From an uncultured Atopobiaceae bacterium (GTDB lineage Bacteria > Actinomycetota > Coriobacteriia > Coriobacteriales > Atopobiaceae): a stretch of DNA of 22,803 nucleotides. The notes under the pieces are model-generated. The model was not told the DNA's origin, ran no database searches, and saw only the letters and a program-made list of their open reading frames with translations. Each line of letters opens with the position of its first letter. The first letter of the stretch is position 1. This document shows, one piece after another, positions 16,343 to 22,803 of this stretch. The stretch is from assembly GCA_905233865.1 (NCBI GenBank), contig CAJOGH010000013.1:1-22803 (forward strand). Direction: 5' to 3'. The translations under genes and the position numbers were made by a program.

Positions 16343-17238
16343 CGGCGGCGGGTGTGTGGGTGGTAACGGGAGGCTCCCCGCACACTCGCGATGCCTCCCG
16401 CCCTCGTGCCTTAAGCGATGTGCTCCAGCAGGCGGCCAGCCGCCTCGCCTCCAGTCGTGTGGGTGCGTTTGTCGTGGACTCGGGGCTACTCGCGCGGCAG
16501 GTGACCGACATGGTCGCGCTCGCGGGAAAGCGTGGCATCGTGTGCACGCGCGAGGCGGCCGCGGCGGCGGTCGCCGGCGTGTGCGCCCTCGCTGCCGTTG
16601 TCGGGATGGTTGTGTCGTCATCCGCTGTGGGTGCTCCCATTGGCGTGGGGCTCGCCGTGCTTGCCCTGGTGCTTAGGAGCGCCTCGCTCGACCGCGCCGA
16701 GCGTGTTGCCGTGAGCCGCGACATGCCTGAGGTCTTTCGCTCGCTTGCCGTGGCCATGAGCTCGGGCAAGACGCTTGCCCAGGCAATCGCCTACGTGGGC
16801 GCACATGGGCGGGGCAAGATCGGAGAGGCGTTCTCGCGCACGGCCTTGCGCCTGCGGTGCGGCATGTCCGTCGATGACGCCATGGAGCAGCTTCAGGAGG
16901 GCTTGGACGCACCGGGTATCCCGCTCTTGGTGTGTGCCCTGGGGATATCGCAGCGCACGGGAAGTCCCCTGGAGGGTCTGTTCCAGCGCGCGGCCCTGCT
17001 CGTGGAGGGGCAGGGGGAGCTCGAGCGCGTGTTGGCGGTCAAGACAGCGCAGGTGCGCATGTCGGTGCGGGTCGTGTGTCTGTTGCCCGTCGTACTTACT
17101 GCCCTGCTGTCGCTGGTGTCGCCAGACTTCCGCGCGGGCCTTGCCACGCCCGTGGGAGGCGGTTGCGTTGCCGTGGCTGCGGTACTTGACGGCCTGGCCG
17201 TGCTCATAATCCGTCGTCTTCTGGCCGGTGTGCTCTGA
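16306..17238 (+). CDS. tadB: Tad inner-membrane platform protein TadB (T2SSF domain)
   Basis: The 310-residue protein has an N-terminal hydrophobic segment, a helix pair at about 85-125, and a cytoplasmic T2SSF domain beginning SRDMPEVFRSLAVAMSSGKT with GMSVDDAMEQL and QRTGSPLEGLFQRAA. Two C-terminal membrane helices follow (VRVVCLLPVVLTALLSLV and VAVAAVLDGLAVLIIRRL). It should form the membrane platform with TadC, driven by CpaF. AGGAGGTGG lies 5 nt before the ATG, inside the cpaF 3' end. The stop shares one base with the tadC start (TGATG). Confidence 0.9.
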   Translation: MEATRALLPSLVAAAGVWVVTGGSPHTRDASRPRALSDVLQQAASRLASSRVGAFVVDSGLLARQVTDMVALAGKRGIVCTREAAAAAVAGVCALAAVVGMVVSSSAVGAPIGVGLAVLALVLRSASLDRAERVAVSRDMPEVFRSLAVAMSSGKTLAQAIAYVGAHGRGKIGEAFSRTALRLRCGMSVDDAMEQLQEGLDAPGIPLLVCALGISQRTGSPLEGLFQRAALLVEGQGELERVLAVKTAQVRMSVRVVCLLPVVLTALLSLVSPDFRAGLATPVGGGCVAVAAVLDGLAVLIIRRLLAGVL

Positions 17239-17852
17239 TGGGTGCGCTGTGGGTCGTCTTGGCGTGTGCGGCCGTGGTTGCGTGCGTTGGCACGCTCACG
17301 CGCGACGGTAGGCCTGACCTCGTGCGAAGACGGACGTTGCCTAGGATCCGTCTGCCGGGGCCGCTGCGCGAGCTGGAGCTGGCGGCGGCGCGCTCCCGTG
17401 CGCGGGCACGTGCCATGCGTCAGATGCCTGAGATGCTCGATATCGTGACCCTGGGCCTTACGGCCGGCCTTTCCTTTGACGCCTCTCTCGAGCTCTATTG
17501 TTCGCGCTTTGGCACCGAGCTGTCGCGCGAGTTCTGGGTGACGATGCTCGACTGGCGCCTTGGTCTCTCGACGCGGTCCGAGGCACTGCTGGAGCTCTCG
17601 CGACGCCTTGACTCCGTGATGCTCAGACGCTTTGCGGACGTCGTCTGCGAGGCGTTGGAGTTTGGCTCGCCGCTCGCGGCGACGCTCGAGCGCCAGGCGC
17701 AGATGCTGCGCGACGAGCAGCGTTCCCAGGTCGAGGAGGAGATCGAGCGTACGCCGGTCAAGATGCTCATCCCTCTGGGCACCCTCATCGTCCCCGCGAT
17801 GCTCCTGGCAATCTTGGGACCGCTGCTCAGCTCCGCCGTGGAGATGGCCTAG
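17238..17852 (+). CDS. tadC: Tad inner-membrane platform protein TadC (T2SSF domain)
   Basis: The 204-residue protein has an N-terminal membrane helix (about 3-20), a basic stretch, a T2SSF core (RQMPEMLDIVTLGLTAGLSF, LEFGSPLAATLERQA), and a C-terminal helix (LIPLGTLIVPAMLLAILGPL). It pairs with TadB as the second platform protein. It is shorter than many TadC proteins but has the whole T2SSF domain. It starts on the last base of the tadB stop and lies 26 nt before flp. Confidence 0.88.
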   Translation: MGALWVVLACAAVVACVGTLTRDGRPDLVRRRTLPRIRLPGPLRELELAAARSRARARAMRQMPEMLDIVTLGLTAGLSFDASLELYCSRFGTELSREFWVTMLDWRLGLSTRSEALLELSRRLDSVMLRRFADVVCEALEFGSPLAATLERQAQMLRDEQRSQVEEEIERTPVKMLIPLGTLIVPAMLLAILGPLLSSAVEMA

Positions 17853-17878
17853 CAACGTACTGGAAGGAAGGGGAACCC

Positions 17879-18064
17879 ATGAACGTCACGACATGCATTG
17901 CCCACGCCCGCGCTGTGTTGCGATCGCAACGAGGGCAGGGCACGACCGAGTACGCCATTCTCGTGGGCGTGCTCGTGGTCATAGCCATCCTTGCCATCAT
18001 CGCGTTCAGGGGGAAGGTGAGCGAGCTATGGTCCGCCATTTCAAACGGCGTCAACTCGCTGTGA
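17879..18064 (+). CDS. flp: Flp-type major pilin precursor
   Basis: The 61-residue prepilin has a 19-residue leader ending RG, cleaved before QGTTEYAILVGVLVVIAIL. Glu is at +5 and Tyr at +6 of the mature protein, the diagnostic Flp motif, followed by one hydrophobic helix and a short tail ending NGVNSL. The mature pilin would be 42 residues. A strong ribosome site, AAGGAAGGGG, precedes the ATG, in keeping with the abundant structural subunit. It follows the tadC platform gene and overlaps the next gene by 37 nt. Confidence 0.93.
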   Translation: MNVTTCIAHARAVLRSQRGQGTTEYAILVGVLVVIAILAIIAFRGKVSELWSAISNGVNSL

Positions 18065-18522
18065 GGCGACGTCGCACGCGCAAGGTCGTTGCGGCGTTTG
18101 TGGTCGCGCTCATCTCGTTTGCAATCACGGTGGCCGCATGTGGTACGGGGCCTTCGCCGGGCGTGGTTGACGACTCGTCGGTCGAGCGTGTGATCCAGAG
18201 TGTGGCCTCGGACGGAGACGGTCAGGTTGATCCCGCGACCGCGCAGGTGCTCCAGGAGGCATCCATACAGACGACCCAGCAGCCGGTCTGTGTGAGCGAC
18301 CAGGCGACCTCGGAGCTCGAGCGTCTGAGAGTCGAGCCCAAGAGCGTGCTTGCCCGTGCCGGCTACTTGGACATGCGTGGCAGCGTGTGGAGCTGCACCG
18401 TTGCGGGGGACGGCTGGGTCGAGATCGTCGTCTTGAGCGATGGGGGTGAGGGCGGGTGCAAACGTCAGTGCGTGCGTATGGAGCGCGAGCAATGGGAGCG
18501 CATCATGCGCGCCAGTGCCTGA
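18028..18522 (+). CDS. Small lipoprotein nested into the 3' end of the pilin gene
   Basis: The 164-residue product (from ATG 18028) has a strongly basic start, a hydrophobic segment and lipobox TVAACG (Cys38). It should be a membrane-anchored outside protein with an approximately 125-residue mature domain holding several cysteines (VCVSDQ, WSCTVAGDGW, GGCKRQC). No known family is recognised. ATG 18028 follows AAGGTGA at good spacing. GTG 18061 overlaps the flp stop as GTGA and would place the lipid cysteine at residue 27, a more normal signal length. Either start overlaps flp. Its position between the pilin and pseudopilins suggests a role in pilus anchoring or assembly, which is inference. 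Confidence 0.75.
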   Translation: MVRHFKRRQLAVRRRRTRKVVAAFVVALISFAITVAACGTGPSPGVVDDSSVERVIQSVASDGDGQVDPATAQVLQEASIQTTQQPVCVSDQATSELERLRVEPKSVLARAGYLDMRGSVWSCTVAGDGWVEIVVLSDGGEGGCKRQCVRMEREQWERIMRASA

Positions 18523-18718
18523 GGGCCGCGGGAGCGCTGGCCAGTCGAGCGTTGAGGCGATGCTCGTCATGCTTGCGACCATCATGGTTGCGGGTACCCT
18601 CGCGCTGCTCTGGCACGCCTCGCAGGACGGGCGAATCTCGCACATTGCGGTCATGTCCGCCTCACATACCTTTGGCAGCGGTCTCGTGGATGCCCTCAAG
18701 GACATTGCCCTGTACTAG
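18515..18718 (+). CDS. Short TadE-like pseudopilin
   Basis: The likely start is GTG 18515, whose codon overlaps the end of the lipoprotein gene, giving 67 residues. The leader VPEGRGSAG is followed by QSSVEAMLVMLATIMVAGTL, a pre-pilin motif with Gly at -1 and Glu at +5 and one hydrophobic helix, then a short hydrophilic tail ending DALKDIALY. An upstream ATG at 18440 is in frame, but would add residues overlapping the previous gene and make the leader unusually long. It is a minor pilin or pseudopilin candidate, too short to be a standard TadE. Confidence 0.7.
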   Translation: MPEGRGSAGQSSVEAMLVMLATIMVAGTLALLWHASQDGRISHIAVMSASHTFGSGLVDALKDIALY

Positions 18719-19172
18719 CGCGTGTCGCGCCCGTGCCGGGCAGGCGAGCGTGGAGGCCGCTTTCCTTCTGCCGGTCGTCCTTGGCATCCTGGCGCTCGTG
18801 CTCCAGCCGGCCTGTCTGCTCTTCTCGCTCGCGGTCATGCGCTCGGCCGCCGCGGAGAGCGCGCGTGTGGCCACGACCAACACGGACACGTCGCGCTGCC
18901 GTGAGTTTGCCAAGCGACGCCTTGAGGGCGTGCCCAACGTAGAGATCTTCCATGTTGGCGAGTGGGACGTGGACGTGTCATGCGACGGGGAGGGCCAGGC
19001 GACCGTGAGCATTCAGGGTCACGCCCGTCCGCTGCCCCTCATAGGTAGCCTCGCGCGCGTGGCGTTTCCTTGCGACGAGCAGGGGATCGTGTTGGGCACG
19101 AGCGTGACCGAGCGGCTTCGCCCCTCGTGGGTGGGAGGTGACTATGGCAGCTGGGTCAGCATATGGGGGTAA
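18690..19172 (+). CDS. tadE: TadE-like minor pilin
   Basis: From ATG 18690 the protein has 160 residues. The leader ends CRARAG, and the mature part starts QASVEAAFLLPVVLGILALV, the TadE motif with Glu at +5 and a single N-terminal helix. The remaining domain (AAAESARVATTN, VEIFHVGEWDVDVSCDG) would lie outside the membrane. Pseudopilins of this type help pilus initiation. No strong ribosome site is seen, so coupling to the preceding gene, which it overlaps by 29 nt, is likely. It also overlaps the next gene by 29 nt. Confidence 0.8.
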   Translation: MPSRTLPCTSACRARAGQASVEAAFLLPVVLGILALVLQPACLLFSLAVMRSAAAESARVATTNTDTSRCREFAKRRLEGVPNVEIFHVGEWDVDVSCDGEGQATVSIQGHARPLPLIGSLARVAFPCDEQGIVLGTSVTERLRPSWVGGDYGSWVSIWG

Positions 19173-21198
19173 GGGTTGGTCGCGCGCGGGAATAGGCCTC
19201 TTTGTGCGCTCGGATGGCGGCTACACCTCCGTCACGGTCGTATGCGCGCTGCTCGTGAGCGCATGCCTTGTGGTGGCCAGCGCAGCGACGCACTGGGTGC
19301 GCGCCAAGGCGTCGGAGGTACAACAGGTGGCAGACGCCTCTGCCATGGCGGGTGCCAACAGTGTGGCGGCTTATACGACTATCGCCCAGGTGGTTGACGC
19401 GTCGGTCCTCTCGCTGGGTCTCACGGGCGTCATTGTGTGCGGTGCCGGTCTCGTCGTCACGGCCATTCCCGGCGCTGCGCCTGCGGGAACCAAGGTGTTT
19501 GACGCGGGCACGCGCGTGCTGGATGCTCGGCGGAAGTTCTCCAAGAGCGCCAACGAGGGGATGGAGCACCTTGAGGGCGCGCTGCCGCTTATCATCGTTG
19601 CCAACTCGGCAGCCGTGGTGGGTGCGAACTCAGACGGCGGTACGACCTACCATGGGTGTGCGGTGCCGTTCCCCGTCGAGTCGCAGTCCAAGCTCGACTT
19701 TGGCGATGAGGTCAACGAGGACCAGATGGCCGATGCGGCAGAGAGGATGGCAGAGGCGAGCGAGCGTGCGGCGGACGCGCGACGCCGTGCTGACGAGGCA
19801 CACCAGGAGGGGTGGCGTCATGACTGCGGAGACGCGCCCTACAACATGCATCAGCGGGCGGGCTCCCTTTCGGGGGTAGCTCCTGGAGACAACCCCTACT
19901 ACCCCTCGTCCCAGGGTTGGAACTTTGGGGTCGCGCTCAAGCGATGCCGCGCCTACTACGCTGCCCGTGCCGCCAGTGAGGTGCCTGACAACGCGAGTCC
20001 CGAGGCACAGACGGACTCCGCGTGCCGCAAGCGATTCTACGAGTACGCTGCCGCTCGCATGAACGCGGGCCACTACTATGAGCTCCCAGACGGCAGCGTT
20101 GACTTCGAGCTCCCGGAGCTGCCGCGCAACACGAACGAGATGCGTGAGACGACCCTGTACACCCAGAGTGTCTGGCCCTGCACACGCGAGGGGGACAAGC
20201 GCGTCATCCATGGCTATGCGGGATGTCCCGGCGCCAAGGGGGCTGCCGCGGGTACCGCCTCTGTGTCGGCGGTTGACACCGGCGGCGCTCAGACCTGCCC
20301 CGTCTGTCATCTGACGCCCGCCACGCAAGGTCAGGTTGCCAACGCCTCTACCAACATCGAGAACGGCTATGAGCACCATTGGCGCGCCCTGTGCGAGGAG
20401 GCCGAGCTCTTCCGTGTGGCACGCGAGGAGCTTGCCGAGGCCAACCGCGAGATGGAGGAGATCTCAGAGGAGTCCAAGGACGCGTTTCGCCTGGCGCTCG
20501 AGGCCATCTCGGTCAAGCGCCCGTCGCTCTGCCCTCCTGGCGCCTGGGGATGCGTGTCGGTCGTCGAGGCGGGGGAGGGTGAGACGATACCCTCGGAGCT
20601 TACCCGCGCCTTCTGTGGCTCGGCGACGCTGCCCGCGCGAGCGGCCATCTCGGCAGCGACCCTGGCACCAGACGACGCGACTCAGGACAACAACATCCTC
20701 TCGCGCTTCTTTGAGGGACTGGGCGCACAGGACGATCCCATAGCCGGCGTTCCGGTGAGCATCTGCACGCTCTGGGGAAGGGCATTGCTTGCCTATGGCT
20801 CTGCCTACGACTCGGTGTCCTCTGCGACCAACGACATGCTGGGAGGGCTGGACAGCCTGGGACTGGGCCCGGTGGCGGACGCCCTGCGCGCCGGCATCAA
20901 CGACATCGTGGGTGGCCTGGGCTTTGAGCCGGCCGACATGCGCATGCGAAAACCGGTGCTCACCAACAGCCAGAACGTATTGGACAAGGTGGGGATGGAG
21001 TCAGTTGCCGAGGCGCGCACGCTCATAGAGCGGCTGCCACGAACCGACGATCCCATGGCCCTCGCGCAGGCGGTGGGTGCCCATGTGGCAGACAGCGCGC
21101 TCACGGGCAAGGTGACCATCGCCGAGTTGCCCATCCCTGGCACGGAGCTGTCGATCCCGCTAACCATAGACCTCGACAAGCTCAAGGGGTCGTCATGA
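19144..21198 (+). CDS. Large TadG-like pilus-locus protein
   Basis: The 684-residue protein has an N-terminal membrane helix (about 29-52) followed by KASEVQQVADASAMAGANSVAAY, the usual TadG/TadE-like start, and a second hydrophobic stretch (about 84-110). The large remainder should be outside the cell. It contains two predicted coiled-coil-like, Glu/Ala/Arg-rich stretches (about 189-225 and 415-455) and many cysteines, including His356-x4-Cys361 and Cys385-x2-Cys388, which resembles a small metal-binding knuckle. ATG 19144 is chosen because GGGAGG lies 6 nt upstream; GTG 19138 is the alternative. It is far larger than a normal TadE, and no enzyme motif is recognised. Its stop overlaps the next start (ATGA). 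Confidence 0.8.
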   Translation: MAAGSAYGGKGWSRAGIGLFVRSDGGYTSVTVVCALLVSACLVVASAATHWVRAKASEVQQVADASAMAGANSVAAYTTIAQVVDASVLSLGLTGVIVCGAGLVVTAIPGAAPAGTKVFDAGTRVLDARRKFSKSANEGMEHLEGALPLIIVANSAAVVGANSDGGTTYHGCAVPFPVESQSKLDFGDEVNEDQMADAAERMAEASERAADARRRADEAHQEGWRHDCGDAPYNMHQRAGSLSGVAPGDNPYYPSSQGWNFGVALKRCRAYYAARAASEVPDNASPEAQTDSACRKRFYEYAAARMNAGHYYELPDGSVDFELPELPRNTNEMRETTLYTQSVWPCTREGDKRVIHGYAGCPGAKGAAAGTASVSAVDTGGAQTCPVCHLTPATQGQVANASTNIENGYEHHWRALCEEAELFRVAREELAEANREMEEISEESKDAFRLALEAISVKRPSLCPPGAWGCVSVVEAGEGETIPSELTRAFCGSATLPARAAISAATLAPDDATQDNNILSRFFEGLGAQDDPIAGVPVSICTLWGRALLAYGSAYDSVSSATNDMLGGLDSLGLGPVADALRAGINDIVGGLGFEPADMRMRKPVLTNSQNVLDKVGMESVAEARTLIERLPRTDDPMALAQAVGAHVADSALTGKVTIAELPIPGTELSIPLTIDLDKLKGSS

Positions 21199-21653
21199 GG
21201 CGGCGGGCGCAGACGGGGCAGATGACGGTCGAGCTTGCCGTGGTCCTGCCTGTCGTCATCGTGATGGTAGCGGCGGTCGTGACGATCATGCGCTATGTGG
21301 CGTGCTGCGCAACCTTTGACCATGTGGCACTCGACGCGGTCGTGGCCTACGGGACCTCGCCGGCGGGCTCGACGCTTGCCGACAACGCCTGTTCCGAGGT
21401 ACGCCAGACCATTGTTGACGCGCTGGCAAGCGACGCCTGCGACGTCCAGGTGAGCGCGACCAAGTCCATCGAGGACGGCCAACCCGGTCACCTGACGATT
21501 AACCCGTTGTTGGTGACCTACACCTGCAAGCTCACCTATCGCCCGCTGATTTCCTCGGTCAGCGTGGCGGGGGCAACCTTCACGTCGCCCGTGGCCCTGA
21601 CCCACGAGCGGACGCTTGTCATTGACCGGTATCGACCAGGGGTGGTGATCTGA
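21195..21653 (+). CDS. TadE/TadF-like minor pilin
   Basis: The 152-residue protein has an 8-residue leader MRRRAQTG followed by QMTVELAVVLPVVIVMVAAV, again with Glu at +5 and one hydrophobic helix. The outside domain contains cysteine pairs (YVACCATF, NACSEV, DACDVQV, YTCKLTY) that could form disulfides. It belongs to the TadE/TadF pseudopilin group; the exact family letter is uncertain. It overlaps the TadG-like gene by 4 nt (ATGA) and abuts the DUF192 gene directly. Confidence 0.82.
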   Translation: MRRRAQTGQMTVELAVVLPVVIVMVAAVVTIMRYVACCATFDHVALDAVVAYGTSPAGSTLADNACSEVRQTIVDALASDACDVQVSATKSIEDGQPGHLTINPLLVTYTCKLTYRPLISSVSVAGATFTSPVALTHERTLVIDRYRPGVVI

Positions 21654-22037
21654 GTGCTTGTGGAATCCATCGAGCTCAACGGGAAGCCGCTGTGCGAGGC
21701 GGTCGTCCTTGCGACCGCGTTCGAGCGCCTGCGAGGCCTTTTGGCGCGTAGTCGCGAAGCCCCGCCCGTCCGCTTGCTGCGATGTAGGTCCATCCATACC
21801 TTTGGCATGGGCTATCCCATTGACGTCGCCTTCGTGGCGTGCGACGGGCGCGTGTGCGCGAGCGAGCGGGCCGTGGCCGCGGGACGCGTGGTCTCGTGTT
21901 CGGAGGCGGCGTGGGTGCTCGAGCGGCCGTCACGCGTGGGCGACAGGTGGCCGACTGTGGGCGACGAGGTGATGGCGCTATCGCGCGGCGAGTGCGTCCG
22001 CGCGTGCAGGATGACGACTGACGAAAGGAGACCATGA
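21654..22037 (+). CDS. DUF192 family protein
   Basis: The 127-residue protein shows the DUF192 pattern: FERLRGLLARS, then CRSIHTFGMGYPIDVAFVAC with a conserved His-Met-Asp arrangement, and a later AAWVLERP. The family has no established biochemical role. It has no signal peptide, so it is probably cytoplasmic. It starts with GTG immediately after the preceding stop, with a purine-rich site (AGGGGTGG) upstream, and overlaps the next gene in ATGA. This tight coupling suggests a function linked to pilus production, which is inference. Confidence 0.8.
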   Translation: MLVESIELNGKPLCEAVVLATAFERLRGLLARSREAPPVRLLRCRSIHTFGMGYPIDVAFVACDGRVCASERAVAAGRVVSCSEAAWVLERPSRVGDRWPTVGDEVMALSRGECVRACRMTTDERRP

Positions 22038-22528
22038 TGGAAGGGCTGGTAGACAAGAGCATGGGGACAGCGGGCAACGGAGACATGTCGAGTCAGCTCA
22101 AGGTGTGCCCGCAGTGCGGGGAGCGGCTCTTTGCTGACATGAACGTGTGCTACTCGTGCCTGTACGACTTCCAGGACCAGGCAAGCAAGAGTGGACCTTT
22201 GATGCCAGGCGTGGCGCACGGTGTCACGCATCGGGCGGACGAGCCACCCGCTTCTGCCACACGCCCTGCCTCCACTCCCGCGCCTGCCGTCTCTCCCGCG
22301 CCCGCTGTGCCTGCCATGACCGCACGTGAGCCCGACCCGGCGCCCGCGCCTGCGGTGCCCGAGGACAGGACGCGCGGCGAGGGGGAGTATCTGCGCGTGA
22401 GGACCGACGGCATGGACGTCACGATGCCCGTGCCCTCGGACGGTCTCGTGATCGGTCCGCGCGATGACTGCGACCTGGTCGTACGCGAGCCCTGTACGAT
22501 CAGCGTGTGCTCTCGAGCCGCGGGGTGA
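22034..22528 (+). CDS. Zinc-ribbon / FHA-like protein, apparently truncated at the 3' end
   Basis: The 164-residue product has an N-terminal zinc ribbon (Cys25, Cys28, Cys39, Cys42: CPQCGERLFADMNVCYSC), a Pro/Ala-rich linker (about 65-108), and the first strands of an FHA phosphothreonine-binding domain (VTMPVPSDGLVIGPRDDCDL). The frame then ends in TISVCSRAAG without the expected SRRH motif. In the next frame ALEPRGDEAILRPR follows directly, resembling the strand after SRRHA, so a small deletion of about 5 nt at about 22504-22507 is likely. The resumed frame then soon runs into the tRNA promoter. AAAGGAG precedes ATG 22034; ATG 22037 is equally possible. It is the last pilus-operon gene and could be a phospho-dependent regulator if intact. 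Confidence 0.7.
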   Translation: MMEGLVDKSMGTAGNGDMSSQLKVCPQCGERLFADMNVCYSCLYDFQDQASKSGPLMPGVAHGVTHRADEPPASATRPASTPAPAVSPAPAVPAMTAREPDPAPAPAVPEDRTRGEGEYLRVRTDGMDVTMPVPSDGLVIGPRDDCDLVVREPCTISVCSRAAG

Positions 22529-22593
22529 CGAGGCGATCCTGAGGCCCCGTGCCCCACAGCATCGTTTGAGCTTTGTGTGGGCAAAATATCTCC

Positions 22594-22622
22594 TTGACCG
22601 AGCTGCGCGTGGCGGCTATAGT
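22594..22622 (+). promoter_or_regulatory. Promoter of tRNA-Phe
   Basis: TTGACC (22594-22599) and TATAGT (22617-22622) are separated by exactly 17 nt, each differing from the sigma-70 type consensus at one position. The start would lie about 20 nt before the mature tRNA. This is the best promoter in the window. Confidence 0.85.
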
Positions 22623-22649
22623 GAACAAGCTTGCTTTTGCGGCAGGCCT

Positions 22650-22725
<76 letters not shown>

Positions 22726-22735
22726 GAACGCAAGG

Positions 22736-22763
22736 GGCCCGGGCACACGCCCGGGCCTTTTTG
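22736..22763 (+). terminator. Rho-independent terminator of tRNA-Phe
   Basis: GGCCCGGGC pairs with GCCCGGGCC (9 bp, ACAC loop), followed by TTTTTG, 10 nt after the tRNA. No separate terminator is seen between the pilus operon and the tRNA, so this one may also stop read-through from the operon. The last 40 nt of the window hold no recognised feature. Confidence 0.92.
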
Positions 22764-22803
22764 TTAGCCAGCGGCGCGCTCTTGTCGGCCGTCCCTAGAA
22801 GCG

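Overview
The window is high-GC bacterial chromosomal DNA, with strong G/C bias at third codon positions. The gene set suggests an actinobacterium of the Coriobacteriia (Atopobiaceae/Olsenella-like). It includes a eukaryote-type NADP isocitrate dehydrogenase, an LdhA-type D-lactate dehydrogenase next to pyruvate kinase, and a Tad/Flp pilus locus that has no secretin. The placement is inferred from gene content and style, not from a search.

Layout. (1) 1-2746, minus strand: a run manA -> icd -> M19 dipeptidase; the dipeptidase runs off the left edge. (2) 2879-4216, plus: glmM, divergent from manA, closed by a strong hairpin terminator. (3) 4356-4874, minus: a small lipoprotein in clearly AT-richer DNA. 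(4) 4937-7552, minus: ldhA -> pyk, the last step of glycolysis coupled to lactate formation. The pyk frame is broken about 30 codons before its natural end, and the natural C-terminus lies in another frame just ahead of the terminator. (5) 7819-11612, plus: a Ca2+-type P-type ATPase behind a structured leader, then rsgA only 2 nt downstream. (6) 11765-about 12697, minus: a PAP2-family membrane phosphatase. (7) 12986-22528, plus: one long, tightly overlapping operon for a Tad (Flp) pilus. (8) 22650-22725, plus: tRNA-Phe(GAA) with its own promoter and terminator.

The pilus operon reads cpaB (SAF-domain assembly protein), cpaE/tadZ (ParA-like), cpaF/tadA (secretion ATPase), tadB and tadC (inner platform), flp (major pilin), a small lipoprotein overlapping flp, a 67-residue pseudopilin, tadE, a 684-residue TadG-like protein, a second TadE/F-like pseudopilin, a DUF192 protein, and a zinc-ribbon/FHA-like protein whose 3' end looks damaged. 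No secretin and no prepilin peptidase are present. Four proteins share one pre-pilin cleavage pattern (Gly, then Gln, then Glu at +5), so a peptidase encoded elsewhere probably processes all of them. The least familiar material is the accessory set around the core: the nested lipoprotein, the cysteine-bearing TadG-like protein, and the DUF192 and zinc-ribbon/FHA pair at the end.

Two reading-frame breaks (pyk 3' end and FHA gene 3' end) are the main anomalies. Each could be a real mutation or a sequence error.
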